A stretch of 64,000 nt of DNA from Novosphingobium sediminis. Its GTDB lineage: Bacteria > Pseudomonadota > Alphaproteobacteria > Sphingomonadales > Sphingomonadaceae. The position numbers and the translations under genes were made by a program. Below, one piece after another: positions 12,847 through 21,303 of the stretch (positions are counted from its first letter, which is position 1; each line of letters starts with the position of its first letter). The notes under the pieces are model-generated. The model ran no database searches, was not told the DNA's origin, and saw only the letters and a program-made list of their open reading frames with translations. Location: positions 33,406-97,405 of the forward strand of contig NZ_BJYR01000022.1 of the NCBI RefSeq assembly GCF_007991615.1, written 5' to 3'.

Positions 12847-13005
12847 TGCGAACACCTTTGTATTGTTGCGGAGCCGTAGACCGCTCCGATTAGCCCCAGT
12901 GTGCCGCACATCCGCGCCTTGTGCAACGCACCATTGCCCCCGGGCGAAAGCGATTGCCCCGCTGCCCCCTTTCGGCCCCTGCGCGCATGGGCTAGGGCGG
13001 AGGCG

Positions 13006-14820
13006 ATGGACGCCACACCTGAAAACTCCGGACCCGTAGCACCGGCTGCCGAAGCTGCCCCCCGCCCCGCACGCACGCTGAGCCCGCTGCGCATGTTGCT
13101 GCGCCAAGCCGCGTCCTACCCCGGCGAGGTTGCCATCGCGGTCACCGCGCTGCTCATCACCTCCGGCGCGACCATCGCGGTTCCGGCCAGCTTCAAGTCG
13201 ATCATCGACAAGGCGTTCGGCAAGGGCGCCAATGCCGATACGATCAACAGTTCGTTCCGCTGGCTGCTGGTCGTGGTGGTGATCCTGGGCATCGGCACGG
13301 CGGTGCGGTTCTACTTCGTGTCATGGCTGGGCGAGCGAGTCGTCGCCGATATCCGGCTCAAGGTGCAGGCCAACCTGCTGCGCATGCCGCCGAGCTTTTT
13401 CGAGACGAACAGCCCGAAGGAAATCTCTTCGCGCATGACGTCGGACACCGCGATCATCGAGCAGGTCGTCGGCACCACCTGTTCGATCGCGCTGCGCAAT
13501 TCGATCACCGCGCTGGGCGGGCTGATCTATCTGTTCACGCTGGCCCCGGCGCTGACGGCCGGGCTGCTCGTCGGCATTCCGGTGGTCGTCGGGCCGATCG
13601 TCTATTTCGGATCGCGGCTGCGCACGGCATCGCGCTCAAGTCAGGACCGGGTTGCCGATATCGGCGTGCAGATCAGCGAAGTGCTCGGCGCGATGAAGGT
13701 CGTGCAGGCCTTCGGACAGGAAAAGCGCGAGGCAGGCCGCTTCTCCGAAGCTGTCGAGCGCACGTTTGGCGCGGCCAAGCGCCGCATCTTTATCCGCTCC
13801 GTGATGACCGCGATCGTGATCTTCCTGGTGTTCGGCGGAATTGCCGTGCTGATGTGGCAAGGCGCGACGGCCGTCTCCAACGGCTCGATCAGCGGCGGCA
13901 CCATCGCCGCGTTCGTGCTGACGGGCGGGATCGTCGCGGGCGCCGTCGGTGCGCTGACGGAGGTCTACGGCGACCTTCTGCGCGGCGCGGGCGCGGCCGG
14001 ACGGCTCAACGAACTCCTGCTCGAACAGCCGGAAATCACCGCGCCGGCTCGTCCGCTCCACCTGCCGCAGCCGCCGCGCGGGCAGATCGCGTTCCAGAAC
14101 GTCTCGTTCCGCTATCCCAGCCGCCCCGAAGTTGCCGCGCTTGAGGATTTCTCACTGGCGGTCGAGCCGGGCGAGACGGTCGCGATCGTCGGGCCTTCGG
14201 GCGCGGGCAAGTCCACGCTCTTCCTCCTCGCCGAGCGTTTCTACGATCCGCATGCCGGCATGGTCCGCATCGACGGCGTGCCGCTGCCGCAGGCAGACCC
14301 CGCCGAAGTACGCGCGCGCATGGCGCTGGTTCCGCAGGAAGGCGTGCTGTTTGCCGCCTCCGCGCGCGACAACCTGCGCTATGGCAACTGGAGCGCGAGC
14401 GACGCCCAGATCTGGGAAGCAGCCGAAGCGGCCAACGCGGCCACCTTCCTCAAGGAGCTGCCGCAGGGCCTCGACACGTTCCTTGGCGAGGACGGCGCGC
14501 GGCTTTCGGGCGGGCAGCGCCAGCGCATCGCCATCGCCCGCGCGCTGCTGCGCGATGCACCGATCCTGCTGCTCGACGAAGCCACCAGCGCGCTCGATGC
14601 CGAGAGCGAGCGACTGGTGCAGGACGCGCTCGACCGGCTGATGAAGGCGCGCACCACGCTGGTCATTGCCCACCGCCTCGCCACCGTGCGCGCGGCAGAC
14701 CGCATCGTGGTGATGGACAAGGGCCGCATCGTCGAACAGGGCACGCACACCGTGCTTTCGGCGCAGGACGGGCTCTATGCCCGGCTCGCCCGCCTGCAGT
14801 TTGATACCGCGGAAGCATAG
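13006..14820 (+). CDS. ABC exporter, fused permease and ATPase (MsbA/multidrug type)
   Basis: This is a half-transporter of 604 residues expected to act as a homodimer and to export a lipid or drug across the inner membrane. The N-terminal part holds about six transmembrane helices (about residues 40-310). The ATPase domain has Walker A GPSGAGKST near residue 396, the ABC signature LSGGQRQR near 500, Walker B ILLLDEA near 521 with the D-loop SALD, and the H-loop IAHRLATV. The start at 13006 has a GGGCGGAGG ribosome binding site; the frame extends to 12901, but that part is short and overlaps the phaZ upstream region. It is divergent from phaZ. The substrate cannot be told from sequence. Confidence 0.93.
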   Translation: MDATPENSGPVAPAAEAAPRPARTLSPLRMLLRQAASYPGEVAIAVTALLITSGATIAVPASFKSIIDKAFGKGANADTINSSFRWLLVVVVILGIGTAVRFYFVSWLGERVVADIRLKVQANLLRMPPSFFETNSPKEISSRMTSDTAIIEQVVGTTCSIALRNSITALGGLIYLFTLAPALTAGLLVGIPVVVGPIVYFGSRLRTASRSSQDRVADIGVQISEVLGAMKVVQAFGQEKREAGRFSEAVERTFGAAKRRIFIRSVMTAIVIFLVFGGIAVLMWQGATAVSNGSISGGTIAAFVLTGGIVAGAVGALTEVYGDLLRGAGAAGRLNELLLEQPEITAPARPLHLPQPPRGQIAFQNVSFRYPSRPEVAALEDFSLAVEPGETVAIVGPSGAGKSTLFLLAERFYDPHAGMVRIDGVPLPQADPAEVRARMALVPQEGVLFAASARDNLRYGNWSASDAQIWEAAEAANAATFLKELPQGLDTFLGEDGARLSGGQRQRIAIARALLRDAPILLLDEATSALDAESERLVQDALDRLMKARTTLVIAHRLATVRAADRIVVMDKGRIVEQGTHTVLSAQDGLYARLARLQFDTAEA

Positions 14821-14922
14821 CAAGCTGCCCAAAAGGTAATACTGCTGGGCGCTGGACAAGCGCAGAGCGATGGCTAGTGTCCCAGATAGGTACATTTGCA
14901 ACCGATTGGACCGTTCTGAGCC

Positions 14923-17055
14923 ATGCTGAAGCACGTAAAGGGCGCGATCACCGCTGCCTCGCTGATTTCGCTCGCCTTTGCCACGGCAGCCCGCGCTGAT
15001 TCCGCCAAGCCCGCCGAAATCGACGGCTATCGCATCCAGACCTTCGGCGGCTGGGGGATGAACCCCGCGGATATCGACAAGGGCGTGAAGCCGGGTGACG
15101 ACTTCTTCGCCTATGTGAACGGCAAGTGGGACCGCATTGAAACGATCCCGCCGCAGTATTCCTATAGCGGGGTTGCGCTGGCCCTGACGCTTGGCGCGGA
15201 ACAGGCGGTCAAGGACATCGTTCAGGGCCTCGCCGCGACGCCGCAGGCCCCGGGCACCGATGGCCAGCGGATCGCCGACAGCTACCGCGCCTTTCTGGAC
15301 CGCCCCGCCATCGACGCAGCAGGCATGGCCCCGGCGCAGCCCTGGCTCGACCGGATCAAGGCGGCCAAAACCCGTGCAGACCTCGCCGCGCTGTTCGCCG
15401 CGCCCGGATACCCCTCGCCAGTAGGCTTCTCGGTGCAGATCGATGCCGAAAAACCCGGCGACAATGCGGTCTACAGCGACCTTGGCGGCCTTGGCCTGCC
15501 CGACCGCGATTATTACCTCGTCGACAACGAGCGCAACCGCGAGCTGCAGGGCAAGTACCGCGATCTCGTGGCCTTCATGCTGGGCAAGGCCGGCTATGCC
15601 GATGCGGCGGGCATGGCGGCCAAGGTCTACGAGTTCGAGCACAAGATCGCGGTGCTCGATTGGGACAAGGCCCTGCAGCGCAACCCGCTGCTCACCACCA
15701 ACCGCATCAGCCGCGCAGACCTCGTTGCGATGGGCGGCGCATTCCCGGTGGCGGCGCTGCTCGATGGCTCGGGGCTGGACAAGGCCCAATCGGTGTTCGT
15801 GGGCGAGATCCCGCCCAGCCCGGACAAGGTTGCCAAGCTGGGGCTGACCAAGGACGACCTCGCCAAGCTGGGCGGCGGCATGCCCGCGCTGATCAAGCTG
15901 CTGGGCGAGGAAGACATCGCGACCTTGCAGGCATGGACCACGGCGCACTTCCTGATGGACCACGCCGCCGTGCTGCCGAGCGACATCGATGACGCGCGCT
16001 TCGCGTTCTATGGCAAGACGCTGCAGGGCCGCGAGCGCGACCGCCAGCGCTGGCAACGCGCGCTTTCCAGCGTGCAGGGCCAGATGGGCGAGGCGATCGG
16101 CAAGGCCTATGTCGAGCAGCACTTCCCGCCTTCGAGCAAGGCGGCGATGGTCACGCTGGTCAGCAATCTGCGCGCCGCGCTGGGGGGCAAGCTGAAGACG
16201 CTGGCGTGGATGAGCCCCGCGACGCGCAAGGCTGCGCTGGCCAAGCTTGACGCCTTCACCGTGAAGATCGGCTACCCGGACAAGTTCAAGAGCTATGCCG
16301 GGATGGACATCAAGCCGGGCCAGCCGCTCGCCAATGCCATCGAAGCGTCGCGCTGGGCCTGGCAGGACATGCTGGATGAGCTGGGCAAGCCGGTCGACAA
16401 GACCAAGTGGCTGATGACCCCGCAGACGGTGAACGCCTATTATCAGCCAACCGCGAACGAGATCGTGTTCCCGGCCGCCTTCCTCCAGCCGCCCTATTTC
16501 AACGCGGGTGCCGATCCGGCGGTGAACTATGGCGCGGTGGGTGCGACCATCGGCCACGAGATCGGCCACGGCTTCGACGACGAAGGCTCACGCTATGACG
16601 GGACCGGCGCGCTCAAGGACTGGTGGACCAAGGCAGACCGCAAGACCTTCGACGCGCTGGGCGCCAAGCTTGCCGCGCAGTACGACAAGGTCTGCCCTTA
16701 TGACGAAGGCAAGACCTGCCACAACGGCAAGCTGACGCTGGGCGAGAACATCGGCGACCTTGCCGGTCTTTCGATGGCTTATTCCGCGTACAAGCTCTCC
16801 TTGAAGGGCAAGCCTGCGGCGGTGATCGACGGCCTGACCGGCGACCAGCGCTTCTTCCTCTCCTACGCACAATCGTGGCGCGAGAAGATCCGCGAGCAGC
16901 TGGCGCGGCAATTGCTCAAGACAGATCCGCACTCGCTGGCAGTGGCGCGGGTCAACGCGGTCGTGCGCAATTTCGATCCCTGGTACGCGGCGTTCAGCGT
17001 GAAGCCGGGCGATAAGCTGTACCTCGCGCCGAAGGATCGCGTGCGGATCTGGTGA
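14923..17055 (+). CDS. M13 family zinc metallopeptidase (neprilysin/PepO-like), exported
   Basis: This 710-residue peptidase should act outside the cytoplasm. Residues 1-25 form a signal peptide ending at ARA-DSA. The catalytic zinc site is HEIGH (His545, Glu546, His549). The third ligand is Glu608 in GENIGDLAGL, with Asp612 completing the family motif. The substrate-binding VNAYYQP motif (the family NAYY) and the C-terminal RIW are present, so all M13 hallmarks are intact. Bacterial members cleave small peptides. The gene is monocistronic: 102 bp separate it from the ABC transporter, and palindromic repeats follow it. Confidence 0.95.
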   Translation: MLKHVKGAITAASLISLAFATAARADSAKPAEIDGYRIQTFGGWGMNPADIDKGVKPGDDFFAYVNGKWDRIETIPPQYSYSGVALALTLGAEQAVKDIVQGLAATPQAPGTDGQRIADSYRAFLDRPAIDAAGMAPAQPWLDRIKAAKTRADLAALFAAPGYPSPVGFSVQIDAEKPGDNAVYSDLGGLGLPDRDYYLVDNERNRELQGKYRDLVAFMLGKAGYADAAGMAAKVYEFEHKIAVLDWDKALQRNPLLTTNRISRADLVAMGGAFPVAALLDGSGLDKAQSVFVGEIPPSPDKVAKLGLTKDDLAKLGGGMPALIKLLGEEDIATLQAWTTAHFLMDHAAVLPSDIDDARFAFYGKTLQGRERDRQRWQRALSSVQGQMGEAIGKAYVEQHFPPSSKAAMVTLVSNLRAALGGKLKTLAWMSPATRKAALAKLDAFTVKIGYPDKFKSYAGMDIKPGQPLANAIEASRWAWQDMLDELGKPVDKTKWLMTPQTVNAYYQPTANEIVFPAAFLQPPYFNAGADPAVNYGAVGATIGHEIGHGFDDEGSRYDGTGALKDWWTKADRKTFDALGAKLAAQYDKVCPYDEGKTCHNGKLTLGENIGDLAGLSMAYSAYKLSLKGKPAAVIDGLTGDQRFFLSYAQSWREKIREQLARQLLKTDPHSLAVARVNAVVRNFDPWYAAFSVKPGDKLYLAPKDRVRIW

Positions 17056-17073
17056 GGTGGCGTTTGGGCGCTT

Positions 17074-17161
17074 GCCCACCCCCGACCCCTCCCGCATGCG
17101 GGAGGGGAGAAGACGGCGCTACGGGCTCCCCTCCCGCTTGCGGGAGGGGCTGGGGGTGGGC
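17074..17161. repeat. Inverted pair of GC-rich REP-like elements
   Basis: Two 36-bp copies (17074-17109 and 17126-17161) face each other across 16 bp. Each has a CTCCCGCNNGCGGGAG hairpin core flanked by a CCCACCCCC arm. A third copy lies at 21210-21245, so this is a dispersed repeat family. It sits between the M13 peptidase and uppP and may act as a bidirectional transcript end. Confidence 0.7.
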
Positions 17162-17235
17162 TTTCCCGACATGACAAAAGTTTAAGCCGCGTCCGCGCTT
17201 GACAGAATGCTGCGCTGCGGCGACCCCTGCGCGCC

Positions 17236-18048
17236 ATGGATACGACCATCACCGCCATCCTCCTCGGCATCGTCGAAGGGCTTACCGAGTTCATCCCGGT
17301 CTCCTCGACCGGCCACCTGATCCTCGCCTCAGAGCTGTTCGGCTATGACGCGAAGACATGGGAAGTGTTCAACGTCGTGATCCAGCTGCCGGCGGTGATG
17401 GCAGTGGTGGTGCTCTACTGGCGCACCTTCATGGACGTTGCGGTCGGCGCGCTGCGCGGATCGCGCGAATCGATTGCCTTCGTGCGCAACGTGCTTGCGG
17501 CGTTCATCCCGGCGGCCATCGTCGGCGTGCTGTTCAAGTCGCGGATCGATCTGCTGCTCGAAAACCCGGTCGTCGTCTGCATCGCGCTCGTCCTTGGCGG
17601 GTTTGCGATCATCGCGGTGGAGCGGCTGGTTTCGCACCAGACCTACCGGCCGGTGGGGCAGATGCCGCTGGGGCAGGCCATCAAGATCGGCATGATGCAG
17701 TGCATCGCAGTGATCCCCGGCGTCTCGCGCTCGGGCGCCACGATCATGGGCGCGCTGGTGATGGGCGAAAACCGCAAGACGGCGGCGGAATTCAGCTTTT
17801 TCCTTGCGGTGCCGACCATGTTTGGCGCCACCGCCAAGCAACTGTGGGACCACCGGCATGAGCTGGCGGCGAGCAGCGGCCCCGTGGGCATGAAGGAAAT
17901 CGCGATCGGATCGGTGGTTTCGTTCGTGGTTTCGCTGATCGTGGTGAAGTTCTTCATCGGCTACGTCAGCAAGCGCGGCTTCACGCCCTTTGCCGCCTAC
18001 CGCATCGTGCTTGGCGCGGCGGGGCTAGCGTGGCTGCTTGGGACGTAG
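17236..18048 (+). CDS. uppP: Undecaprenyl-diphosphatase
   Basis: UppP (BacA) dephosphorylates undecaprenyl pyrophosphate, recycling the lipid carrier for peptidoglycan and O-glycan synthesis, and confers bacitracin tolerance. The 270-residue protein shows the two family signatures: EGLTEFIPVSSTGHLIL near the N-terminus (catalytic Glu/Ser/His region) and VIPGVSRSGATIMG in the middle. About seven to eight transmembrane helices are visible and the length is normal. A TTGACA-like -35 sequence lies at 17199-17204, but no good -10 follows it. It converges on phhA. Confidence 0.96.
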   Translation: MDTTITAILLGIVEGLTEFIPVSSTGHLILASELFGYDAKTWEVFNVVIQLPAVMAVVVLYWRTFMDVAVGALRGSRESIAFVRNVLAAFIPAAIVGVLFKSRIDLLLENPVVVCIALVLGGFAIIAVERLVSHQTYRPVGQMPLGQAIKIGMMQCIAVIPGVSRSGATIMGALVMGENRKTAAEFSFFLAVPTMFGATAKQLWDHRHELAASSGPVGMKEIAIGSVVSFVVSLIVVKFFIGYVSKRGFTPFAAYRIVLGAAGLAWLLGT

Positions 18049-18053
18049 ATTTG

Positions 18054-18069
18054 CTCCGCTGACGCGGAG
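18054..18069. terminator. Hairpin between convergent uppP and phhA
   Basis: A perfect 6-bp stem CTCCGC/GCGGAG with a TGAC loop lies in the 43-bp gap between two convergent genes. There is no T-run, so it is only a candidate shared terminator. Confidence 0.35.
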
Positions 18070-18091
18070 TGCGGCTAGTCCGAAACAAATA

Positions 18092-19030
18092 CTAGACCGG
18101 AGCCGCGCCTGAACCGCGGCCGCCGCGCAAGTGGTATTCCAGCGTGCCGCGGTGGAGCACATCGTCGACATCGATCACCGCGCTGCCGGCATAGGTGAAG
18201 CCGGCCCCCAAGCCGCGATAGAGCCGGTCGAAATCGCGCTCCACGGTCTGCCGGTAGAGATCGGCAAAGCTCTCGATCACGAAGTAGGTCGGCTGTAGAT
18301 CGTCGATCGCGTAGTCGGTGCGCATCACGCGGTCGACGTGGAGGAAGATCCGGTTGGGCGATTGCGCTTCGAGAGCAAACACCGCCTCGGCCGGGCCGGA
18401 GAGGATGCCGGCGCCATAGGCCCGGAGGCCGTCCGCTTCCATGATTAGGCCGAATTCCACCGTATACCAGTAGAGCGAGCCCAAGGCCTTGAGCCGGTTG
18501 TAGCGCATGGCCTTCCACCCGGCGCGGCCATATTCCTGCATGTAATCGGCGAAGACCGGATCGGTGAGCATGGGCACGTGGCCGAACACATCGTGGAAGA
18601 CATCCGGCTCCTCGATATAATCGAAGCGTTCGCGCGGGCGGATGAAATTGCCGGCGGGAAAGCGGCGGTTGGCGAGGTGCCAGAAGAATACGTGATCGGG
18701 GATCAGCATCGGCACCGGCACGACGCTCCACCCCGTCAGCGCGCCGAGTTCGGATGAGAGGCGCGCGAAATCGGGCACACCGCCGCGCCCAAGATCAAGC
18801 CGGTCGAGCCCCTTGAGGAAGGCGCTGGCGGCGCGGCCGGGGAGCACTTGCATCTGGCGCGCGAACAAATCGTCCCACACGCGGTGGTCATCCGCGGTGT
18901 ATTCGGTCTGGCGCGGCTCGAGCCAATCCTCGCCCACATGGGGCGGGCGCTGCAGCGGCGCGGTGAAGACGCCGGAAGGCAGATCGGGGAGCCGCGTGAA
19001 ATCGGCAGCAAGGTCGATGAGGCCTGACAT
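18092..19030 (-). CDS. phhA: Phenylalanine 4-monooxygenase
   Basis: This enzyme hydroxylates L-phenylalanine to tyrosine using tetrahydrobiopterin, non-heme iron and O2. The 312-residue protein is the bacterial catalytic core without the mammalian regulatory domain. The 2-His-1-Glu iron site is visible as His146 and His151 in DVFHDVFGHVPML and Glu192 in YWYTVEFGLI. The start at 19030 (MSGLIDLAAD) is the first Met compatible with family length; the open frame continues far upstream but would run through the divergent ppk2 gene. No pterin-carbinolamine dehydratase (phhB) or regulator lies next to it. Confidence 0.94.
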   Translation of the reverse strand: MSGLIDLAADFTRLPDLPSGVFTAPLQRPPHVGEDWLEPRQTEYTADDHRVWDDLFARQMQVLPGRAASAFLKGLDRLDLGRGGVPDFARLSSELGALTGWSVVPVPMLIPDHVFFWHLANRRFPAGNFIRPRERFDYIEEPDVFHDVFGHVPMLTDPVFADYMQEYGRAGWKAMRYNRLKALGSLYWYTVEFGLIMEADGLRAYGAGILSGPAEAVFALEAQSPNRIFLHVDRVMRTDYAIDDLQPTYFVIESFADLYRQTVERDFDRLYRGLGAGFTYAGSAVIDVDDVLHRGTLEYHLRGGRGSGAAPV

Positions 19031-19138
19031 GGTTTCAATTGCAACTTCTAGCGATTGCTGTGACCGCTTGCAACGGGCGGCGATTGCCAAAGCGGCATGC
19101 GTGCGACAGTCTGCCCCGGCAGAACGAGAGGAGGCCGC

Positions 19139-19936
19139 GTGAGCAAGGCTGAGCGCAAGGACGAGCTGGGTCGGAAAGACTACGAGGATGCGCTCGATGC
19201 GATGCAGGGCGAGCTTACCGCGATGGCCGGCTGGGCCAGCCAGTGCGGCGCGCGGATCCTCGTGATCCTTGAAGGGCGCGATACGGCGGGCAAGACGGGA
19301 GCGATCCACGCCATCTCGCAGAAGCTCAATCCGCGGCAGGTGCGCACGGTCGCCCTGCCCGCCCCGACCGACCGCGAGAAGACACAGTGGTACTTCCAGC
19401 GCTATGTACCCCACCTCCCCGCCGCGGGCGAAATCGTGCTGTTCGACCGCAGCTGGTACAACCGCGCGGGCGTGGAACGCGTGATGGGCTTTGCGACCGA
19501 CGAGCAGGTCGAGGCCTTTCTGGAGGCAGCGCCCAAGTTCGAGCGGATGCTGGTCGATGACGGGCTGCTGCTGTTCAAATACTGGCTCACCTGCGATCAG
19601 GAAGAGCAGGAGGAACGGCTTGCCGAACGGCACGAAGATCCCAGCAAGCAGTGGAAGATTTCCCCGATCGATGTGGCCGCGCGGGGCAAGTACCGCGACT
19701 ATACCAAGGCGCGCGAGGCCATGCTGGAGGCGACGCATACCAAGCATGCGCCGTGGACGCTGGTCGATTTCAACGACCAGCGCCGGGGCCGGCTGACGCT
19801 GGTGCGCGATCTGCTCGACCGGCTGCCGGTGGGGCCGGTGGAGCAGAAGGTCCCGCCCCTGCCACCGCTCGACGAACCGCTGGCCAAGGAGCGCTTCGGG
19901 GTCATCAAACCGCTGAAGCAGTTTGCCGCCCCTTGA
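19139..19936 (+). CDS. ppk2: Polyphosphate kinase 2 family protein
   Basis: PPK2 enzymes use polyphosphate to phosphorylate nucleotides (NDP or NMP). The 265-residue single-domain protein has Walker A EGRDTAGKTG (residues 45-54) and the lid/Walker B region FDRSWYNRAGVERVMGF near residue 110, followed by the characteristic KYWLTCDQEEQEERLAER and KQWKISPID segments. Length and motifs suit a one-domain class I type enzyme; substrate preference cannot be fixed by eye. The GTG start at 19139 is supported by a strong GAGAGGAGG ribosome binding site 6 bp upstream, so the longer frame from 19097 is rejected. It is divergent from phhA and followed by rpmG about 100 bp on. Confidence 0.92.
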   Translation: MSKAERKDELGRKDYEDALDAMQGELTAMAGWASQCGARILVILEGRDTAGKTGAIHAISQKLNPRQVRTVALPAPTDREKTQWYFQRYVPHLPAAGEIVLFDRSWYNRAGVERVMGFATDEQVEAFLEAAPKFERMLVDDGLLLFKYWLTCDQEEQEERLAERHEDPSKQWKISPIDVAARGKYRDYTKAREAMLEATHTKHAPWTLVDFNDQRRGRLTLVRDLLDRLPVGPVEQKVPPLPPLDEPLAKERFGVIKPLKQFAAP

Positions 19937-20036
19937 CTTTTGCTCGATTCGCTCACAACGACCGGCGCCTGTCTGGCGGCGTGGCAACGCGCCGCCGATT
20001 TTGTTTTCAGCGCGCCCAAGTTTTCAGGATAAAGCC

Positions 20037-20204
20037 ATGGCCAAGCCCACTACCGTCAAGATCCGCCTGGTCTCGACCGCCGACACCGGCTTCTTCTACG
20101 TGACGAAGAAGAACCCGCGCAACACCACCGAGAAGATGGTGTTCCGCAAGTATGACCCGGTGGCGCGCAAGCACGTCGAGTTCAAGGAAGCCAAGATCAA
20201 GTAA
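20037..20204 (+). CDS. rpmG: 50S ribosomal protein L33
   Basis: This 55-residue ribosomal protein of the large subunit contains the family core KIRLVSTADTGFFYVTKKNPRN and a C-terminal DPVARKHVEFKEAKIK. It lacks the zinc-binding CxxC pairs (a Cys-free, C-minus form). The ATG at 20037 has an AGGAT ribosome binding site. A TTGACT sequence at 19933-19938, overlapping the ppk2 stop, could be its -35 box, but the -10 is unclear. Confidence 0.97.
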   Translation: MAKPTTVKIRLVSTADTGFFYVTKKNPRNTTEKMVFRKYDPVARKHVEFKEAKIK

Positions 20205-20268
20205 GCGGCTGGTGGCCCGGCGAGACAGTTCACGCCGGGTTCAATGCTCCTTCGGCAGTGGTATAGGG

Positions 20269-20943
20269 ATGACGATGACGCTCTCCCTTGCCCGCCGGCT
20301 TACCGCCTCCCGTCCGTTTGTCGCCGCCGCGCTCCTTGCGTTGGCAGCGCCTGTCGTTTCAGCTGCGGCATCGCCGCCAGCTTCCCCTGCCGCTGCGGTC
20401 AATCCGCAGGTCGAGCAGGCCGTCGCGGCGCTGCGCGCGATCACCACGCTGCAGGCCGATTTCGTCCAGACCGATCGCAATGGCCAGCGCCTGACCGGGG
20501 TGCTCAGCATGCAGCGGCCGGGCAAGATCCGCTTCCAGTACCAGCCCGGCATTCCGCTGCTGATCGTCTCCGACGGTGCGGCGCTGACGCTGATCGACTA
20601 CGAAGTGCGCCAGGTGCAGCGCTGGCCGATCCGCAACAGCCCGCTCGGCGCGCTGCTCGATCCCAACAAGGATGTCGCGCGCTTCGCCACGCTCAATCCC
20701 ACCGGCCATTCCGAAGTGATCAGCCTCGACGTGCGCGATCCGCGCCATCCGGAATACGGCTCGATCACAATGATCATGCTCAAGAAGCCGAGCGCGCCGG
20801 GCGGGTGGGAGCTCAACAGCTGGGTCGCGCTCGATTCGCAGAACCGCCGGACGACCGTGCGCCTCGCGAATCAGCGCTACGGTGTGGCGCTGCCGTCCAA
20901 CATTTTCCGCTGGAACGATCCGCGCGGCACTGGGCGCAAGTAA
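20269..20943 (+). CDS. lolA: Outer-membrane lipoprotein carrier protein LolA family
   Basis: LolA carries lipoproteins across the periplasm from LolCDE to the outer membrane. The 224-residue protein has an N-terminal signal peptide (about residues 1-34, Ala-rich, likely cleaved near VSAAAS). The LolA fold follows: AITTLQADFVQTDRNGQRLTG, then LSMQRPGKIRFQYQP, the usual hydrophobic lining strands. This is the alphaproteobacterial form, which often also handles glycolipids. The start is the ATG at 20269; a second ATG two codons later is possible. The open frame upstream of it overlaps rpmG and is not coding. It lies 64 bp after rpmG. Confidence 0.9.
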   Translation: MTMTLSLARRLTASRPFVAAALLALAAPVVSAAASPPASPAAAVNPQVEQAVAALRAITTLQADFVQTDRNGQRLTGVLSMQRPGKIRFQYQPGIPLLIVSDGAALTLIDYEVRQVQRWPIRNSPLGALLDPNKDVARFATLNPTGHSEVISLDVRDPRHPEYGSITMIMLKKPSAPGGWELNSWVALDSQNRRTTVRLANQRYGVALPSNIFRWNDPRGTGRK

Positions 20944-21059
20944 TCACCGGCTCGTCGCAACGCGGCAAACCACCGTCATGATCCTGCGACAATTTGCGAC
21001 GAGTTTGGGACTACCCTGACAGGGTCGTTCATCCGCCAGCAAGCGGCGCGGCCCTAGAG

Positions 21060-21190
21060 AGGGTGGGTCAAGACGGATCTGACCGGGTTCGCCCCCCCTG
21101 TTACCCGGTCCACAATCCCCTTCCGTCTGACAGCGTGACGAACGCACAAGGAACCCTCGGACCATGCCCCCGGTCCGAGGGTTTTTGTTT
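21060..21190 (+). ncRNA. Candidate structured small RNA (or 3'UTR-derived RNA) ending in an intrinsic terminator
   Basis: The 360-bp gap 20944-21303 has no gene but contains strong RNA-like structure. An outer stem pairs TCAAGACGGA (21068-21077) with TTCCGTCTGA (21121-21130), with one bulged A. An inner stem pairs GACCGGGT (21081-21088) perfectly with ACCCGGTC (21103-21110). An unpaired stretch follows and then a textbook terminator at 21154-21190. The 5' end is not defined, since no clear promoter was found. It could be an independent RNA or the processed 3' end of the lolA transcript. I could not match it to a named RNA family. Confidence 0.5.
21154..21190 (+). terminator. Rho-independent terminator
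   Basis: A perfect 10-bp stem CCCTCGGACC/GGTCCGAGGG with an 8-nt loop is followed directly by TTTTTGTTT. It ends transcripts from lolA and/or the candidate RNA just upstream of the xth promoter region. Confidence 0.92.
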
Positions 21191-21209
21191 GCCTTGAGAT
21201 GCTGCGAAG

Positions 21210-21245
21210 GCCCACCCCCAGCCCCTCCCGCAAGCGGGAGGGGAG
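21210..21245. repeat. Third copy of the GC-rich REP-like element
   Basis: This has the same CCCACCCCC arm and CTCCCGCAAGCGGGAG hairpin as the pair at 17074-17161, with only the loop bases differing. It lies between the terminator at 21190 and xth. Confidence 0.65.
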
Positions 21246-21303
21246 CCACCAGTTGCACGACCATGCGCTTGCCGCCTTCGCCGGAGGCTCCTAAAGCGCG
21301 CGG

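Noticed and set aside
14152..16569. An 805-codon minus-strand frame over the ABC transporter and M13 peptidase
   Set aside because: The plus strand encodes all Walker and HExxH motifs; the antisense frame spans two genes and the gap, as shadows do.
17199..17227. Sigma-70 promoter for uppP (TTGACA at 17199)
   Set aside because: The -35 is perfect but the position 17 bp downstream reads GACCCC, not a -10 box.
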